Position numbers and translations under genes: made by a program
Source: Rhodospirillales bacterium
Lineage (GTDB): Bacteria > Pseudomonadota > Gammaproteobacteria > Steroidobacterales > Rariloculaceae
NCBI GenBank assembly: GCA_024640665.1
Contig: JAHEEO010000017.1
Location: forward strand, 1-22,669
Length of the DNA: 22,669 bases
Direction of reading: 5' to 3'
Shown here: positions 1-8,216 of the stretch, in pieces
Position numbering within the stretch: the stretch's first letter is position 1
Layout: each line of letters begins with the position of its first letter
Notes under the pieces: generated by a model
What the model saw: only the letters and a program-made list of their open reading frames with translations
The model's database searches: none
Told to the model about the DNA's origin: nothing

Positions 1-290
1 CTCTGAATCTCTGCCAGAGCCTGGCCCAGCTGAACTGGTTCGCCCTCTGCGACCAATAATCTAGAAATGACGCCGCCGACCGTGGCACTGACCATTGCTT
101 CTTGCCCGGGCGGAATGACGACCTCTGCCGGTCCCGTGCCGATCTCGACCACCGAGACTGCAACAGGTCGTGCGAGCTCAACGCCAAGCCTTTCGACCTC
201 TGCCGAAGTTAACGACAAATGTTGAGCCTCTGCAGCGAGTGCAGCACACGAAACGCAACAGGAAAGAACCAAACTCCAACTCAACTTCAT
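1..290 (-). CDS. RND-type efflux periplasmic adaptor (HlyD/CusB-like), 3' end outside window
   Basis: Only the first 96 codons are in the window. The ATG at 290 overlaps the TGA of the upstream TolC-family gene in an ATGA arrangement, which implies translational coupling in one operon. The N-terminus is a Sec signal peptide of about 20 residues ending near ALAAEA, so the protein is periplasmic or anchored there. After it comes a beta-strand-rich segment with PPGQEAMVSATVGGVISRLL and EGEPVQLGQALAEI. This has the look of the first half of a biotinyl/lipoyl-like hairpin domain in membrane fusion proteins. In this family the adaptor links an inner-membrane RND pump to the TolC-type channel. The pump gene would be expected further left. 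Substrate (metal or organic) cannot be read from this fragment. Confidence 0.8.
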   Translation of the reverse strand, partial: MKLSWSLVLSCCVSCAALAAEAQHLSLTSAEVERLGVELARPVAVSVVEIGTGPAEVVIPPGQEAMVSATVGGVISRLLVAEGEPVQLGQALAEIQ

Positions 291-1612
291 GGCCATTCTC
301 CGACTGCCTGATTAATGAGTGCAATAGCACGCTGCAAATCTACTTCGAGCCTTGCCACATCTCGCTCCGCCATCATCGCCGTCTCATCCTGGCGCAGCAA
401 CTCGAAAAGCGGAATCTCTCCCTGGGCAAACGCCATCTCGCTCATCTCGAGGTGCCGCGCCGCGAGGGCTCGCCGCTCCTGCGCCAACGCCAAGGATTCG
501 TTGACGACGGAAAGCGTGTGTTCTGCTTCATGGAGTTCTAGATCGAGTTCTCGATGCACGCTGGCGCGCGCAGCCTGGGCCTGAGCGACAGTTCTACCTG
601 CCGTCGCGACCTGTGCATTGCGGTGCGACCGACCGCCGAATGGCACACTAACGCCTACACCCAGGCTATCTGTAAAAAAACTGCTGAATGGGTCACGCTG
701 CCGCCGCGTTCCGATCGTCAATTGCGGCATACCGAGCGCGGACTTGTCGACCAGATCCCGCGTAGCCTGGTAACGGCTGACTTCCGTATCCGCCAATGCC
801 AATAAAGGATGCGAAGCTTCAAGGTCTTCGCGCGAGCTCAGAGATTCGGCAAAGTCTGCCGGTCGCGCATCGAGCCCGGTAAGGCTGCGATAGGCGCGTT
901 CGGCATCCAGCAGTTCGGCTTCGGCATTCACGACCGCCACCTCACGCTCCATCATCGCCGATCGCGCCAGCATGGTATCGGTGAGCGGCAAGTCGCCGGC
1001 AGCGTAGCGGCGTTCAACGACTCGCAAGCGTTCGGCAGCCGCCGCAACTTGGTCTTCGGCAAGCCCCATCGCAATTTCGGCCCGCTTGATGTCCCAAAGT
1101 GCTAAGCGCAACAGGCCAATCACTTCGTGACGCAAAGCTGCACGCGCCGCTTCAGTCTCGGAGTTTGCGGCCACGCCAAGCAGTCGAGCAGCTTCCCGCT
1201 GGCCGGGACGCCACAGCGGCAACTGAAACCCAGCCTCGTATTCGCGCAGATCCTGGTTATCCAGCGCCCTATCGGACTGCAAGGCGAGAAATATCGATGT
1301 CGGACCGGACAACCAGGTGCGGGCCCGCTGGTTGAACGCCGCAGCCTCGTCTGATCGCGCGGCCAACTCAATAAAGCCCGGGAAATTAACGACTGTTGTT
1401 TCAATGACTTCGGGCCACCTCAATGCCGAACTCGCCGGCAGCGGCTCATGCAGATGGCCGCCCAGTTCACGGGTTGCGATAGCATTAGGCTCGGCAGCCA
1501 GAGAAATCGAAACACAGAGCGAGCAGAGCAACGCGGCTAGCGTTTTGCCGACAGTGCAATCGCGCCCTCGCGATGGCAGCATTGGCAGCCGTTTTTGAGT
1601 AGCCAGTTTCAT
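287..1612 (-). CDS. TolC-family outer-membrane efflux protein
   Basis: About 441 residues, the usual size for TolC/CusC-type channels. A signal peptide with hydrophobic core TLAALLCSLCVSISLA is followed by long amphipathic, Ala/Glu/Arg-rich helices. These are typical of the OEP repeat, with two half-repeats (roughly residues 60-240 and 250-435). No lipobox cysteine is seen, so it is probably not acylated like some CusC/NodT members. I chose the ATG at 1612. An in-frame GTG at 1621 gives three more residues, and neither has a strong ribosome-binding site. The gene ends in an ATGA overlap with the adaptor gene, so both are one operon. The divergent membrane-bound HTH gene starts 95 bases away and is a candidate regulator (inference). 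Confidence 0.85.
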   Translation of the reverse strand: MKLATQKRLPMLPSRGRDCTVGKTLAALLCSLCVSISLAAEPNAIATRELGGHLHEPLPASSALRWPEVIETTVVNFPGFIELAARSDEAAAFNQRARTWLSGPTSIFLALQSDRALDNQDLREYEAGFQLPLWRPGQREAARLLGVAANSETEAARAALRHEVIGLLRLALWDIKRAEIAMGLAEDQVAAAAERLRVVERRYAAGDLPLTDTMLARSAMMEREVAVVNAEAELLDAERAYRSLTGLDARPADFAESLSSREDLEASHPLLALADTEVSRYQATRDLVDKSALGMPQLTIGTRRQRDPFSSFFTDSLGVGVSVPFGGRSHRNAQVATAGRTVAQAQAARASVHRELDLELHEAEHTLSVVNESLALAQERRALAARHLEMSEMAFAQGEIPLFELLRQDETAMMAERDVARLEVDLQRAIALINQAVGEWP

Positions 1613-1707
1613 ATTGAACACGCTCGAGTAATGTCTTGACGAGACTTTGCACTCTACCTACTTCTACGCCTATCCTACATACGTGATAACTGCTAGGAAT
1701 CAATGAG

Positions 1708-2250
1708 TTGCCCAACGATCATTCGACGTTTGAGGGACGGCTGGTCCCCACGCTGATTGCCGTCTTCGCCATTATTGCGCTGCTCGTCGTCGTCGATGTC
1801 ATCGCCGACATCGATGAAGGCACCAATGCGGCCCACGTGGCCGTGGAGGCTGGCATCGGACTGTTCGCCCTCATCGGTGTTGTCACGCTGATCTGGCGAG
1901 TTATCGGCGAGGCAAGAAGCGCCCGTCGCCGCGCAGCCGAGCTTTCCGACGACCTGGCAAGTACCCGGCAGGCCGCTCAGGACTGGAGAAGCGAAGCGCA
2001 GGGATTGCTGCAAGGTCTCAGCGCCCAAATCGACGCCCAGTTCTCAAAATGGAATCTGACCTCGGCTGAGAAAGACGTAGCCCTGCTGCTGCTTAAAGGC
2101 TTCAGCCACCGGGACGTTGCCCGGCTGCGCAACGTCAACGAGACCACCGCTCGCCAGCAGGCGCGATCCATTTACAAGAAAGCAGGGCTGTCCGGGCGGC
2201 ATGATCTGGCTGGATTTTTTCTAGAAGATCTCATGCTGCCCCCGAGCTAA
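1708..2250 (+). CDS. Membrane-anchored LuxR/GerE-type HTH regulator
   Basis: 180 residues. Two hydrophobic segments (about 12-32 and 44-66) would place it in the inner membrane with a very short periplasmic hairpin. They are followed by an Arg/Glu/Ala-rich helical linker (70-110) and a C-terminal LuxR-type helix-turn-helix (about 116-176) containing LTSAEKDVALLLLKGFSHRD and NETTARQQARSIYKKAGL. There is no receiver or ligand domain. The start is TTG: AGGA at 1695-1698 is well spaced for it, and the ATG at 1703 is in another frame. It is divergent from the TolC/adaptor operon, so control of that operon is a reasonable inference. Its stop overlaps that of the convergent receptor gene by four bases. 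Confidence 0.8.
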   Translation: MPNDHSTFEGRLVPTLIAVFAIIALLVVVDVIADIDEGTNAAHVAVEAGIGLFALIGVVTLIWRVIGEARSARRRAAELSDDLASTRQAAQDWRSEAQGLLQGLSAQIDAQFSKWNLTSAEKDVALLLLKGFSHRDVARLRNVNETTARQQARSIYKKAGLSGRHDLAGFFLEDLMLPPS

Positions 2251-4511
2251 AAATCCAATTGAAATCCCAGCCAGGCAGCGCGCGGCATCGCCGGCGATAA
2301 GAATCTGCTGTCGGCAAAGCCGTCTCCAAGCACTTCGCCAGGCTCGCCGAACAGACCAAAGGTTACGTAATTCTCGTTGAGTACATTGTCGATATCTAAA
2401 AATATTCGAACACGCTCATTGACGCGATAGTCCCCTCGCAAATTGATGACAGCATAGTCGCCAATCTTCGCTAGATCGTTACCTTCATCGCCGCGCATGT
2501 GAAAGTCGCTCCCCACCAGGATATCTCCACCGACCGTAATCTTGTTGCCGATAGCAACGCGGAGGCCGCCTTTCAGTAACTGCCTGGGAATCAGCGGCAG
2601 CTGATCGCCGGGCTCGACAAAGACTTGTCCGTCGATAGCAGCAGGATTATTTGCGCTCGGGAAACTCAAGCTTTCACGAAACGATGCATCCAGAAAAGTA
2701 TAACTGGCAAACCACGTCAGACCGTCGCCGTGCTGCCCATCGATGTTGAGTTCGATACCGTCCCTTTGCGTTTTTCCCACGTTATCGAAAAAGCCTTCAT
2801 TGGTTAAAGCGCCGGCGCTTATGAATAGGATGTCGTTCTGATTTGTCGTGCGAAAGAACCCTGCATGCCAGCGCCCATTTTCCGATTCACCGCGGATTCC
2901 GACTTCGAATGTCTCGGCGACGACTTGCTCAAGCGGTGGATCGGCCAAAAATGCGTTGGGCAGCCGACAAGGATCGTCCGGATCTGCGCAAGTCAGCTCA
3001 ACCGGGGACGGAACCCTGTTTGATTCACTATAGCTCGTATAGAAAACGAGTTTGCTGGTCAGGCGTGCCGTAAGGCTAATGGCGGGATTGAAGCGATCGA
3101 AGCTGTGGTCTCCATTCAACGCTGTGCCAAGCTGATCCCGCAGAACGATGTCGGTTTGGTTGTAGCGGCCAGAGAGCGTCAGGGCAACATCGTCTGACAA
3201 CGTAAGTGTGCCTGATAGATAGAATCCCGCGGTCGCGGTATCAGCCTGCAACCGCGTGAAAGAATCGCCAACGAAGACCCCGCCCGGTATCGCGAGCCGC
3301 GAAGCGTCCAGCGTACCAAGTTCAGTGCTCGCATCGAAGGCAATTTCACTTGCGTCGTAGGCAAGGCCCACCACCAGAGCGTTTTCCCGCTCACCCCGCC
3401 CTCCGGTCCAGGCGGCCTGGAACCCGAATCCCATGCCATCCTGCAAAGTACTGGAACGATTCACGGCAGCACCTTCGAGCGCGTCGCTCGCCGGCACAGG
3501 GTTGCCACTTGGATCAAAGACGAGAGTTTCCGCACCGTCTTCTTCTATACAAACGAACCCCGGGTCATCTTCACATTCTTCGAAATCCGAATCGTCGCCA
3601 TTCAACGTGATGATGTCACTGTTGCGAACATACAGGTTTCCAGTCAGCCCAAGCGTATCGGAAATTTCATGCTCGGCAATGATATTGAAAAGCTGCAACT
3701 TGTTCTGGGTTTGGTCCGGCCGCGTAAATATTGCTTGCCGATCGATCTCGAGCAATTCGACAGGCGCGGCGCCGTTGCCGACTAAATCAGTATCGGCAAG
3801 CGTCAAATTAAGATCGATGCTGGTAGCTGCGGATTGCCAACCCAGATTGCCAAACACCTGTATCGATTCAGTCGGCGAGTAATCGCGCCAACCGTCTTCT
3901 TCCAAATAGGCACCGGTCAAGAAGTAGCTGAATCGATCGTTAGTACCCCCCCCCGTTTCGGCCTGCACGCCGACGCGGCCAAACGAACCCCCAAATAGCT
4001 CGGCGCGTGTACCTGGGCTTGAAAAACCAGTCTTGGTCTCAACCGAAATCGCGCCGCCGAGTGCGTTCAGGCCAAACAGGGGATTGGATCCGGGTATCAG
4101 ATATACGCGCTCGATCGCGGACTCCGGAATCACGGCCCAATTAACTGTGTCGCCGAAAGGCTCGTTGATTCGAACACCATCCTGGTAGACAGCAATGCCT
4201 TGCGGCAGGCCCAGCAGCGGCGATCCGACGAAGCCGCGATATTGAACGTCCGGCTGGAGCGGATTGCTTTGTGCCTCGTTGACGAAAACGCTCGCCAAAT
4301 TTCGTTTCATAAAATCTGCGAGATCCAAAGCGCGCGTCTCGCGAATGACTGCGGCCGTGGCCAATTGAACATTGGACGCGATTTGATCGGCGTCGATTCC
4401 AGCAGCAAGAGGCGTTTGTCCAACAACTTCGATAACTTCGGTGGCCTCTTGTGCGTACGACGAAACGCTAAGCAAGAACGATATAGTGAGGCCGAGCTGT
4501 CGCCGCTGCAT
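2247..4511 (-). CDS. TonB-dependent outer-membrane receptor
   Basis: 754 residues from the ATG at 4511, chosen because GAAGGG lies nine bases upstream and a clean signal peptide (about 1-20, ending SSYAQ) follows. An upstream in-frame start at 4553 would add 14 poorly suited residues. A TonB-box-like stretch (EVIEVVG) lies just after the signal. The plug domain (about 45-165) has typical elements such as VYQDGVRINEPFGD and ERVYLIPGSNPLFGLNALGG. A long beta-barrel follows, ending in the usual aromatic residue (LGFQLDF). Such receptors import siderophores, cobalamin, sugars or other bulky ligands with TonB energy. The ligand here cannot be told from sequence. Neighbours do not include a periplasmic binding protein or ABC importer. 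The gene holds a nine-G tract at about codons 186-189. Confidence 0.9.
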   Translation of the reverse strand: MQRRQLGLTISFLLSVSSYAQEATEVIEVVGQTPLAAGIDADQIASNVQLATAAVIRETRALDLADFMKRNLASVFVNEAQSNPLQPDVQYRGFVGSPLLGLPQGIAVYQDGVRINEPFGDTVNWAVIPESAIERVYLIPGSNPLFGLNALGGAISVETKTGFSSPGTRAELFGGSFGRVGVQAETGGGTNDRFSYFLTGAYLEEDGWRDYSPTESIQVFGNLGWQSAATSIDLNLTLADTDLVGNGAAPVELLEIDRQAIFTRPDQTQNKLQLFNIIAEHEISDTLGLTGNLYVRNSDIITLNGDDSDFEECEDDPGFVCIEEDGAETLVFDPSGNPVPASDALEGAAVNRSSTLQDGMGFGFQAAWTGGRGERENALVVGLAYDASEIAFDASTELGTLDASRLAIPGGVFVGDSFTRLQADTATAGFYLSGTLTLSDDVALTLSGRYNQTDIVLRDQLGTALNGDHSFDRFNPAISLTARLTSKLVFYTSYSESNRVPSPVELTCADPDDPCRLPNAFLADPPLEQVVAETFEVGIRGESENGRWHAGFFRTTNQNDILFISAGALTNEGFFDNVGKTQRDGIELNIDGQHGDGLTWFASYTFLDASFRESLSFPSANNPAAIDGQVFVEPGDQLPLIPRQLLKGGLRVAIGNKITVGGDILVGSDFHMRGDEGNDLAKIGDYAVINLRGDYRVNERVRIFLDIDNVLNENYVTFGLFGEPGEVLGDGFADSRFLSPAMPRAAWLGFQLDF
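3946..3954. repeat. Nine-base G/C homopolymer inside receptor gene
   Basis: Nine consecutive C on the plus strand, read as nine G in the coding direction of the TonB-dependent receptor, at Thr-Gly-Gly-Gly near residues 186-189. The reading frame is intact at nine. Gain or loss of one base would truncate the receptor early. Confidence 0.9.
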
Positions 4512-4617
4512 CGAAAACAACCCTTCATCTAATCGGCGGCAGACAATCATCAAGAAACCGGCCGACTAAAGCAACCGATGACGTGAGCATTGGATGTGAT
4601 TACATTCATCAACGGGC

Positions 4618-4646
4618 TTGACTTGTTCGCTTGTGTCGTCGATAAA
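4618..4646 (+). promoter_or_regulatory. Candidate sigma-70 promoter for NYN-domain gene
   Basis: TTGACT (4618-4623), a 17-base spacer and GATAAA (4641-4646), about 55 bases before the NYN-domain start. The -35 box matches consensus at five of six positions and the -10 at four of six. Seen by eye only. Confidence 0.35.
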
Positions 4647-4701
4647 CAATGGGTCTGCAGATGCACTCTAAAACTCCAGCGAACCAATTCTCGAGCGAAT
4701 T

Positions 4702-5193
4702 ATGACCCAAAAAGCACTGGAGACCGTGAGCGTCTTTGTTGACGTACAGAACATTTACTACACATGTCGACAAGCCTATCAGCGAAACTTTGACTACAAC
4801 CGCTTCTTCGCAGACATAACGCTTGAAAGAACCCTTGTTACTGCATTCGCATACGCAACCGACCGAGGCGATGCCCGGCAAGAGCAGTTTCAGAATATAT
4901 TGCGTGGCATAGGTTTCACCGTGCGACTGAAGCCGATGCTGACGCGCCTGGACGGCACCACAAAGGCAGATTGGGATGTCGGCATCGCACTTGACGTCTT
5001 CGAAGCGGCCGAAAACTGCGACACCATTGTCTTGGCGTCCGGCGACGGTGATTTCGACGTATTGCTGCGGCGAATAAGGCAGCGTTTTTCGACGAAGTCC
5101 GAGGTATTTGGCGTGCCAGCGCTCACTTCTCAATCACTGATTCGCGAAGCCGACAAATTTGTACCGATAGATAAGCACCTGTTGCTCAGTTAG
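4702..5193 (+). CDS. NYN (LabA/DUF88-like) domain protein, PIN-fold putative RNase
   Basis: 163 residues, a single NYN domain. Visible motifs are VFVDVQNIYY (Asp14, Asn17), KADWDVGIALDVF (Asp90, Asp92, Asp98) and VLASGDGDFDVLL (Ser113, Asp115, Asp117). These are the acidic residues that form the metal-binding active site of PIN/NYN nucleases, so catalytic competence is likely. Family members are thought to cut RNA, and LabA affects clock output in cyanobacteria. The role here is unknown. The gene stands alone, between the receptor gene (divergent) and the ABC-F gene, which lies 149 bases downstream on the same strand. Its ribosome-binding site is weak. Confidence 0.82.
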   Translation: MTQKALETVSVFVDVQNIYYTCRQAYQRNFDYNRFFADITLERTLVTAFAYATDRGDARQEQFQNILRGIGFTVRLKPMLTRLDGTTKADWDVGIALDVFEAAENCDTIVLASGDGDFDVLLRRIRQRFSTKSEVFGVPALTSQSLIREADKFVPIDKHLLLS

Positions 5194-5240
5194 TTCTTAG
5201 ACATAACTTTCCCCGATAAGCGCCAAGGGTCGGACGACTC

Positions 5241-5249
5241 TGTTATGAT
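5241..5249 (+). promoter_or_regulatory. Candidate extended -10 promoter for ybiT
   Basis: TG-T-TATGAT: an extended -10 element about 94 bases before the chosen ATG of the ABC-F gene, without a convincing -35 box. The leader that would follow is GC-rich and contains short complementary segments (GCGGCCCCGC, TGCGGAG, TTCCGCA). Confidence 0.35.
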
Positions 5250-5342
5250 GCGGCCCCGCACTTGATGCGGAGACTCGTTCCGCATGCCTCTCGCCGGCCT
5301 AAACGGCTCGCAAATTCTAATAGCAAGACCCAGCAGACTCTT

Positions 5343-6953
5343 ATGATCGCTACAGCCAATTTGTCGATTCAGTTCGGCGCTAAACCTCTATTTGAAAACG
5401 TTTCAGTCTCTTTCAGCAACGGCAACCGCTATGGCCTGATCGGTGCAAACGGTTCCGGCAAGTCCACGCTGATGAAGATTCTGTCAAGTGAACTCGAGCC
5501 TTCCGCAGGCAACGTCTCAACGGACCCAAATGAGCGCATTGGCGTGCTGCGCCAGGACCAATTTGCGTACGAAGAATTTCGAGTGCTCGACACAGTGATG
5601 ATGGGACATCAAAAACTGTGGGAGTTGATGCAAGAACGTGACCGCCTGTATGCGCTGCCGGAACTCAATGACGAAGAAGGCATGCTTGCCGCAGATATCG
5701 AAGCGGAGTTTGCCGAACTCGACGGCTACTCGGCGGAATCCAGCGCGAGCGAACTATTGGAGGGCATCGGCATTCCTACCGATCAGCATGACGGCCCCAT
5801 GAGCGCGATAGCGCCCGGCTGGAAGCTCAGAGTTCTGTTAGCACAGGCGCTATTCTCAAACCCAGACATTCTGTTGCTCGACGAGCCTACGAACAACCTC
5901 GATATCAATACGATTCGGTGGCTGGAAGAATACCTGTGCGCCAGCAATGCCACGATGGTAATCATCTCGCATGATCGGCACTTTCTAAACAGCGTTTGCA
6001 CACACATGGCAATTTTGGACTATGGCGAGTTGCGCGTTTTTCCTGGCAACTACGATGAGTACATGATCGCTGCCACACAAAAGATCGAACGCATGCAGGC
6101 GAACAACGCGAAGAAAAAGGCAAAGATGTCCGAGCTGCAGGCCTTTGTCAGCCGCTTTTCTGCCAATGCTTCCAAGGCCAGGCAGGCGACATCCCGAGCC
6201 AGACAGCTTGAAAAAATTGAACTGGAGGATATCAAGCCCTCGAGCAGAGTCAGCCCCTTTATTCGATTCGATCAAGACAAACCGCTGCGCAGAGTAGCTG
6301 TTGAAGCCACGGGCATCTCCAAGGGATTCGACAAGCGTCCGCTTTTTCAGGACCTTAACCTCACGATTGAGGCAGGCGCACGCGTTGCCATCATCGGCCA
6401 AAGCGGCATTGGCAAGACCACGCTGGCCCGCAGCCTATTACAAGAACTCGAGCTCGACGCGGGCACCGTTAAGTGGGCTGAAAATGCTCAGATCGGATAT
6501 TTCGCTCAAGATCATTCGGCGGACTTTGAGCAGGATATGACACTGTTTGAATGGATAACGCAGTGGCAACCACCGGGCTCCGACGAACAACTGCTCCGGG
6601 CAACCCTGGGCAGGATGCTGTTTTCGCGAGACGAAAGTGAAAAATCCGTGCGGGTCGTCTCTGGCGGCGAAGAAGGCCGACTCTTATTTGGCAAGCTCGC
6701 TCTGCAAAAGCCAAACATTCTCGTAATGGATGAGCCGACCAATCACTTGGATATGGAAACGATCGAGGCACTCAACCTCGCACTTGAAAACTATCCAGGT
6801 ACGCTAATTTTCATAAGTCACGACCGGGAGTTCGTTGCTTCGCTTGCAACGCGCATCATCGAGCTGACGCCAAATGGCGTTATAGATTTCTCCGGCAGTT
6901 ACGATGAGTACCTTCGCGCTCAGGCAAGCGATGAAAAATCACGTGTTGCTTGA
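5343..6953 (+). CDS. ybiT: ABC-F family ATPase YbiT
   Basis: 536 residues, close to the roughly 530 of E. coli YbiT, and alignable to it along most of its length from memory. Two ABC domains are joined by the charged interdomain linker (about 245-310, LysArg-rich). Domain 1 has Walker A GANGSGKS (34-41), the degenerate signature region KLRVLLAQAL and Walker B LLLDEPTNNLD. Domain 2 has GQSGIGKTT, signature SGGEEGR and Walker B ILVMDEPTNHLD. There are no membrane segments, which fits ABC-F proteins: they bind the ribosomal E site and act in translation rather than transport. The ATG at 5343 is chosen because conserved YbiT sequence begins there (MIATANLSIQFGAKPLFENV). Translation of the 27 codons upstream does not resemble the family. 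The ribosome-binding site is weak. Confidence 0.95.
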   Translation: MIATANLSIQFGAKPLFENVSVSFSNGNRYGLIGANGSGKSTLMKILSSELEPSAGNVSTDPNERIGVLRQDQFAYEEFRVLDTVMMGHQKLWELMQERDRLYALPELNDEEGMLAADIEAEFAELDGYSAESSASELLEGIGIPTDQHDGPMSAIAPGWKLRVLLAQALFSNPDILLLDEPTNNLDINTIRWLEEYLCASNATMVIISHDRHFLNSVCTHMAILDYGELRVFPGNYDEYMIAATQKIERMQANNAKKKAKMSELQAFVSRFSANASKARQATSRARQLEKIELEDIKPSSRVSPFIRFDQDKPLRRVAVEATGISKGFDKRPLFQDLNLTIEAGARVAIIGQSGIGKTTLARSLLQELELDAGTVKWAENAQIGYFAQDHSADFEQDMTLFEWITQWQPPGSDEQLLRATLGRMLFSRDESEKSVRVVSGGEEGRLLFGKLALQKPNILVMDEPTNHLDMETIEALNLALENYPGTLIFISHDREFVASLATRIIELTPNGVIDFSGSYDEYLRAQASDEKSRVA

Positions 6954-6986
6954 ACGGACTTTGTTGTATCGCAATATCCGATGAGA

Positions 6987-7505
6987 CTAAAGCCCCAACG
7001 CTAACAGCAACGTGTCGTTGTACATGATCAGGCGGCCGAAAATGATGACGCCGAACCACATCGTGATCGAGATACCAGCGACGACCTTTGCGGAAGGCAT
7101 GATGCTGTCATCGGGTCCGGCTGCAACAGCCGCCTTTGCGATGCCAGTAAAGTAGTAAGCGAGCAGATTCAGGCCAGCAATCACAACAAGAATCATCTTG
7201 ATCTGCAAGGCCAGATTGCCTAAGTAATCCATCGGCCCGCCGATTGGGTTTCCGGCAATGAAGATGAACCCTGTTACGGCATTGATTACAAAGCCGGCAA
7301 CGCCCCATGGCACTAGACGTTCAAGACTCGATATTGGAATACCTTTACCCAGGCCCAAGATCCGCGCGTCAAGCAGACCAACCGTCCCAATCAATAAGGC
7401 CATACCGAAGAAGTGGAATATCTCGCAAACTGGCCAAACCCAATCGTTGTCATTAACGACATTTCCGAGGTTCAGACCAATCAAAAATTCAGACAAGGCT
7501 TCCAT
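6987..7505 (-). CDS. Small four-helix membrane protein (DUF6644-like), copy 1
   Basis: 172 residues with four predicted membrane helices (about 22-46, 66-88, 98-120, 145-170). It is a paralogue of the next gene upstream. Shared positions include a His in helix 1 (EIFHFFGMALLIG against LSLHAIGLSIVVG), GFVINAVTG against GFWINALSG, a Lys in helix 3 (QIKM against FVKL) and a closing GR[LM]xxY motif. The conserved in-membrane His, Lys and Arg hint at cofactor or quinone/heme contact, but this is speculation. GGAG precedes the ATG by eight bases. It is 13 bases downstream of its partner, so both are one operon. I recall a DUF6644-type family of this shape. Function is unknown. Confidence 0.7.
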   Translation of the reverse strand: MEALSEFLIGLNLGNVVNDNDWVWPVCEIFHFFGMALLIGTVGLLDARILGLGKGIPISSLERLVPWGVAGFVINAVTGFIFIAGNPIGGPMDYLGNLALQIKMILVVIAGLNLLAYYFTGIAKAAVAAGPDDSIMPSAKVVAGISITMWFGVIIFGRLIMYNDTLLLALGL

Positions 7506-7518
7506 GGTCGATTACTCC

Positions 7519-8025
7519 TCAAATCCCAAACCAAGCCTCGATGAAGTACGGGTATGCCGTCATACGCCCTACGATAATGGCGCTGCACCAAAATATCAGT
7601 GACAGCACGGCGAGCCTGCGGCCTATCTGCGGCACTACGTTATGGTTGGCGTCCAAGCTGGCGTCGCCAAAGACCCGATTGCGAATCAAGCGAAGTACTA
7701 TGACAGCGCATGCGATCAGGCCCAGCTTCACAAAGAACAAGACATTCCCGAGCATGCCGCTCGCATTAGCAGCGAACAACGCGATGCCTGACAGCGCGTT
7801 GATCCAGAAGCCGATGTACATAAGGGGAAACAGCTTGATCAGTGGCCGCAGGGGCATATCGGAAGAAACACCCAGCAAACGCAACGCAACTACGATGTTC
7901 ACTCCAACCACGATAGACAGGCCAATGGCATGCAGCGAGAGCATCAGCGTATAACCGAATAGGGAAGGAGACTCGCGAACAAACGTCGCAAACGCGCTGC
8001 TTTGAATCTGCTCAATAAGTTCCAT
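7519..8025 (-). CDS. Small four-helix membrane protein (DUF6644-like), copy 2
   Basis: 168 residues, four predicted membrane helices, first gene of the leftward pair and paralogous to the gene downstream of it. Helix 1 carries LMLSLHAIGLSIVVG, helix 2 GFWINALSGIALFA, and the C-terminal helix ends in VGRMTAYPY. The pair may form a heteromer (inference from tandem paralogy and 13-base spacing). The gene is divergent from the LigA/LigB dioxygenase genes across a 191-base gap, so the two units could share control. No strong ribosome-binding site is visible before the ATG. Confidence 0.7.
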   Translation of the reverse strand: MELIEQIQSSAFATFVRESPSLFGYTLMLSLHAIGLSIVVGVNIVVALRLLGVSSDMPLRPLIKLFPLMYIGFWINALSGIALFAANASGMLGNVLFFVKLGLIACAVIVLRLIRNRVFGDASLDANHNVVPQIGRRLAVLSLIFWCSAIIVGRMTAYPYFIEAWFGI

Positions 8026-8052
8026 AGTAGTTTGGCCATGCTAGAGCCGCGC

Positions 8053-8065
8053 TACGCACTGCGTA
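8053..8065. promoter_or_regulatory. 13-base palindrome, candidate operator
   Basis: TACGCA-C-TGCGTA is a perfect 6-1-6 inverted repeat. It lies 28 bases before the membrane-protein operon start and about 150 bases before ligA, in their shared divergent region. The size suits a dimeric repressor site. No regulator gene is adjacent. Confidence 0.25.
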
Positions 8066-8216
8066 CATACGTGATTCCCGCGATCCGCTTTGCCTCAGCC
8101 AATCAACAGGTTGCGGTTCTGCAGCTCGGAATTCAACTGCTTTGTAAGTAGTTTCCGCCACGTCAAATACGCGGAGATCTCTAATAGAATTCCAAGCAAT
8201 TGAGCACATACGGCAA

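Noticed and set aside
170..541. Open frames on the plus strand opposite the efflux genes
   Set aside because: They are antisense shadows of strong coding sequences, with no family features or ribosome-binding site.
1636..1664. TTGACG as a -35 box for the membrane-bound HTH gene
   Set aside because: No acceptable -10 box at 16-18 bases.
4595..4610. CRP-like site (TGTGA, six bases, TCATC) before the NYN-domain gene
   Set aside because: The right half matches only three of five bases and the sequence is close to what chance would give.
5262..5342. Longer N-terminus for YbiT
   Set aside because: The 27 extra residues are Arg-rich, unlike the family, and the conserved start is at 5343.
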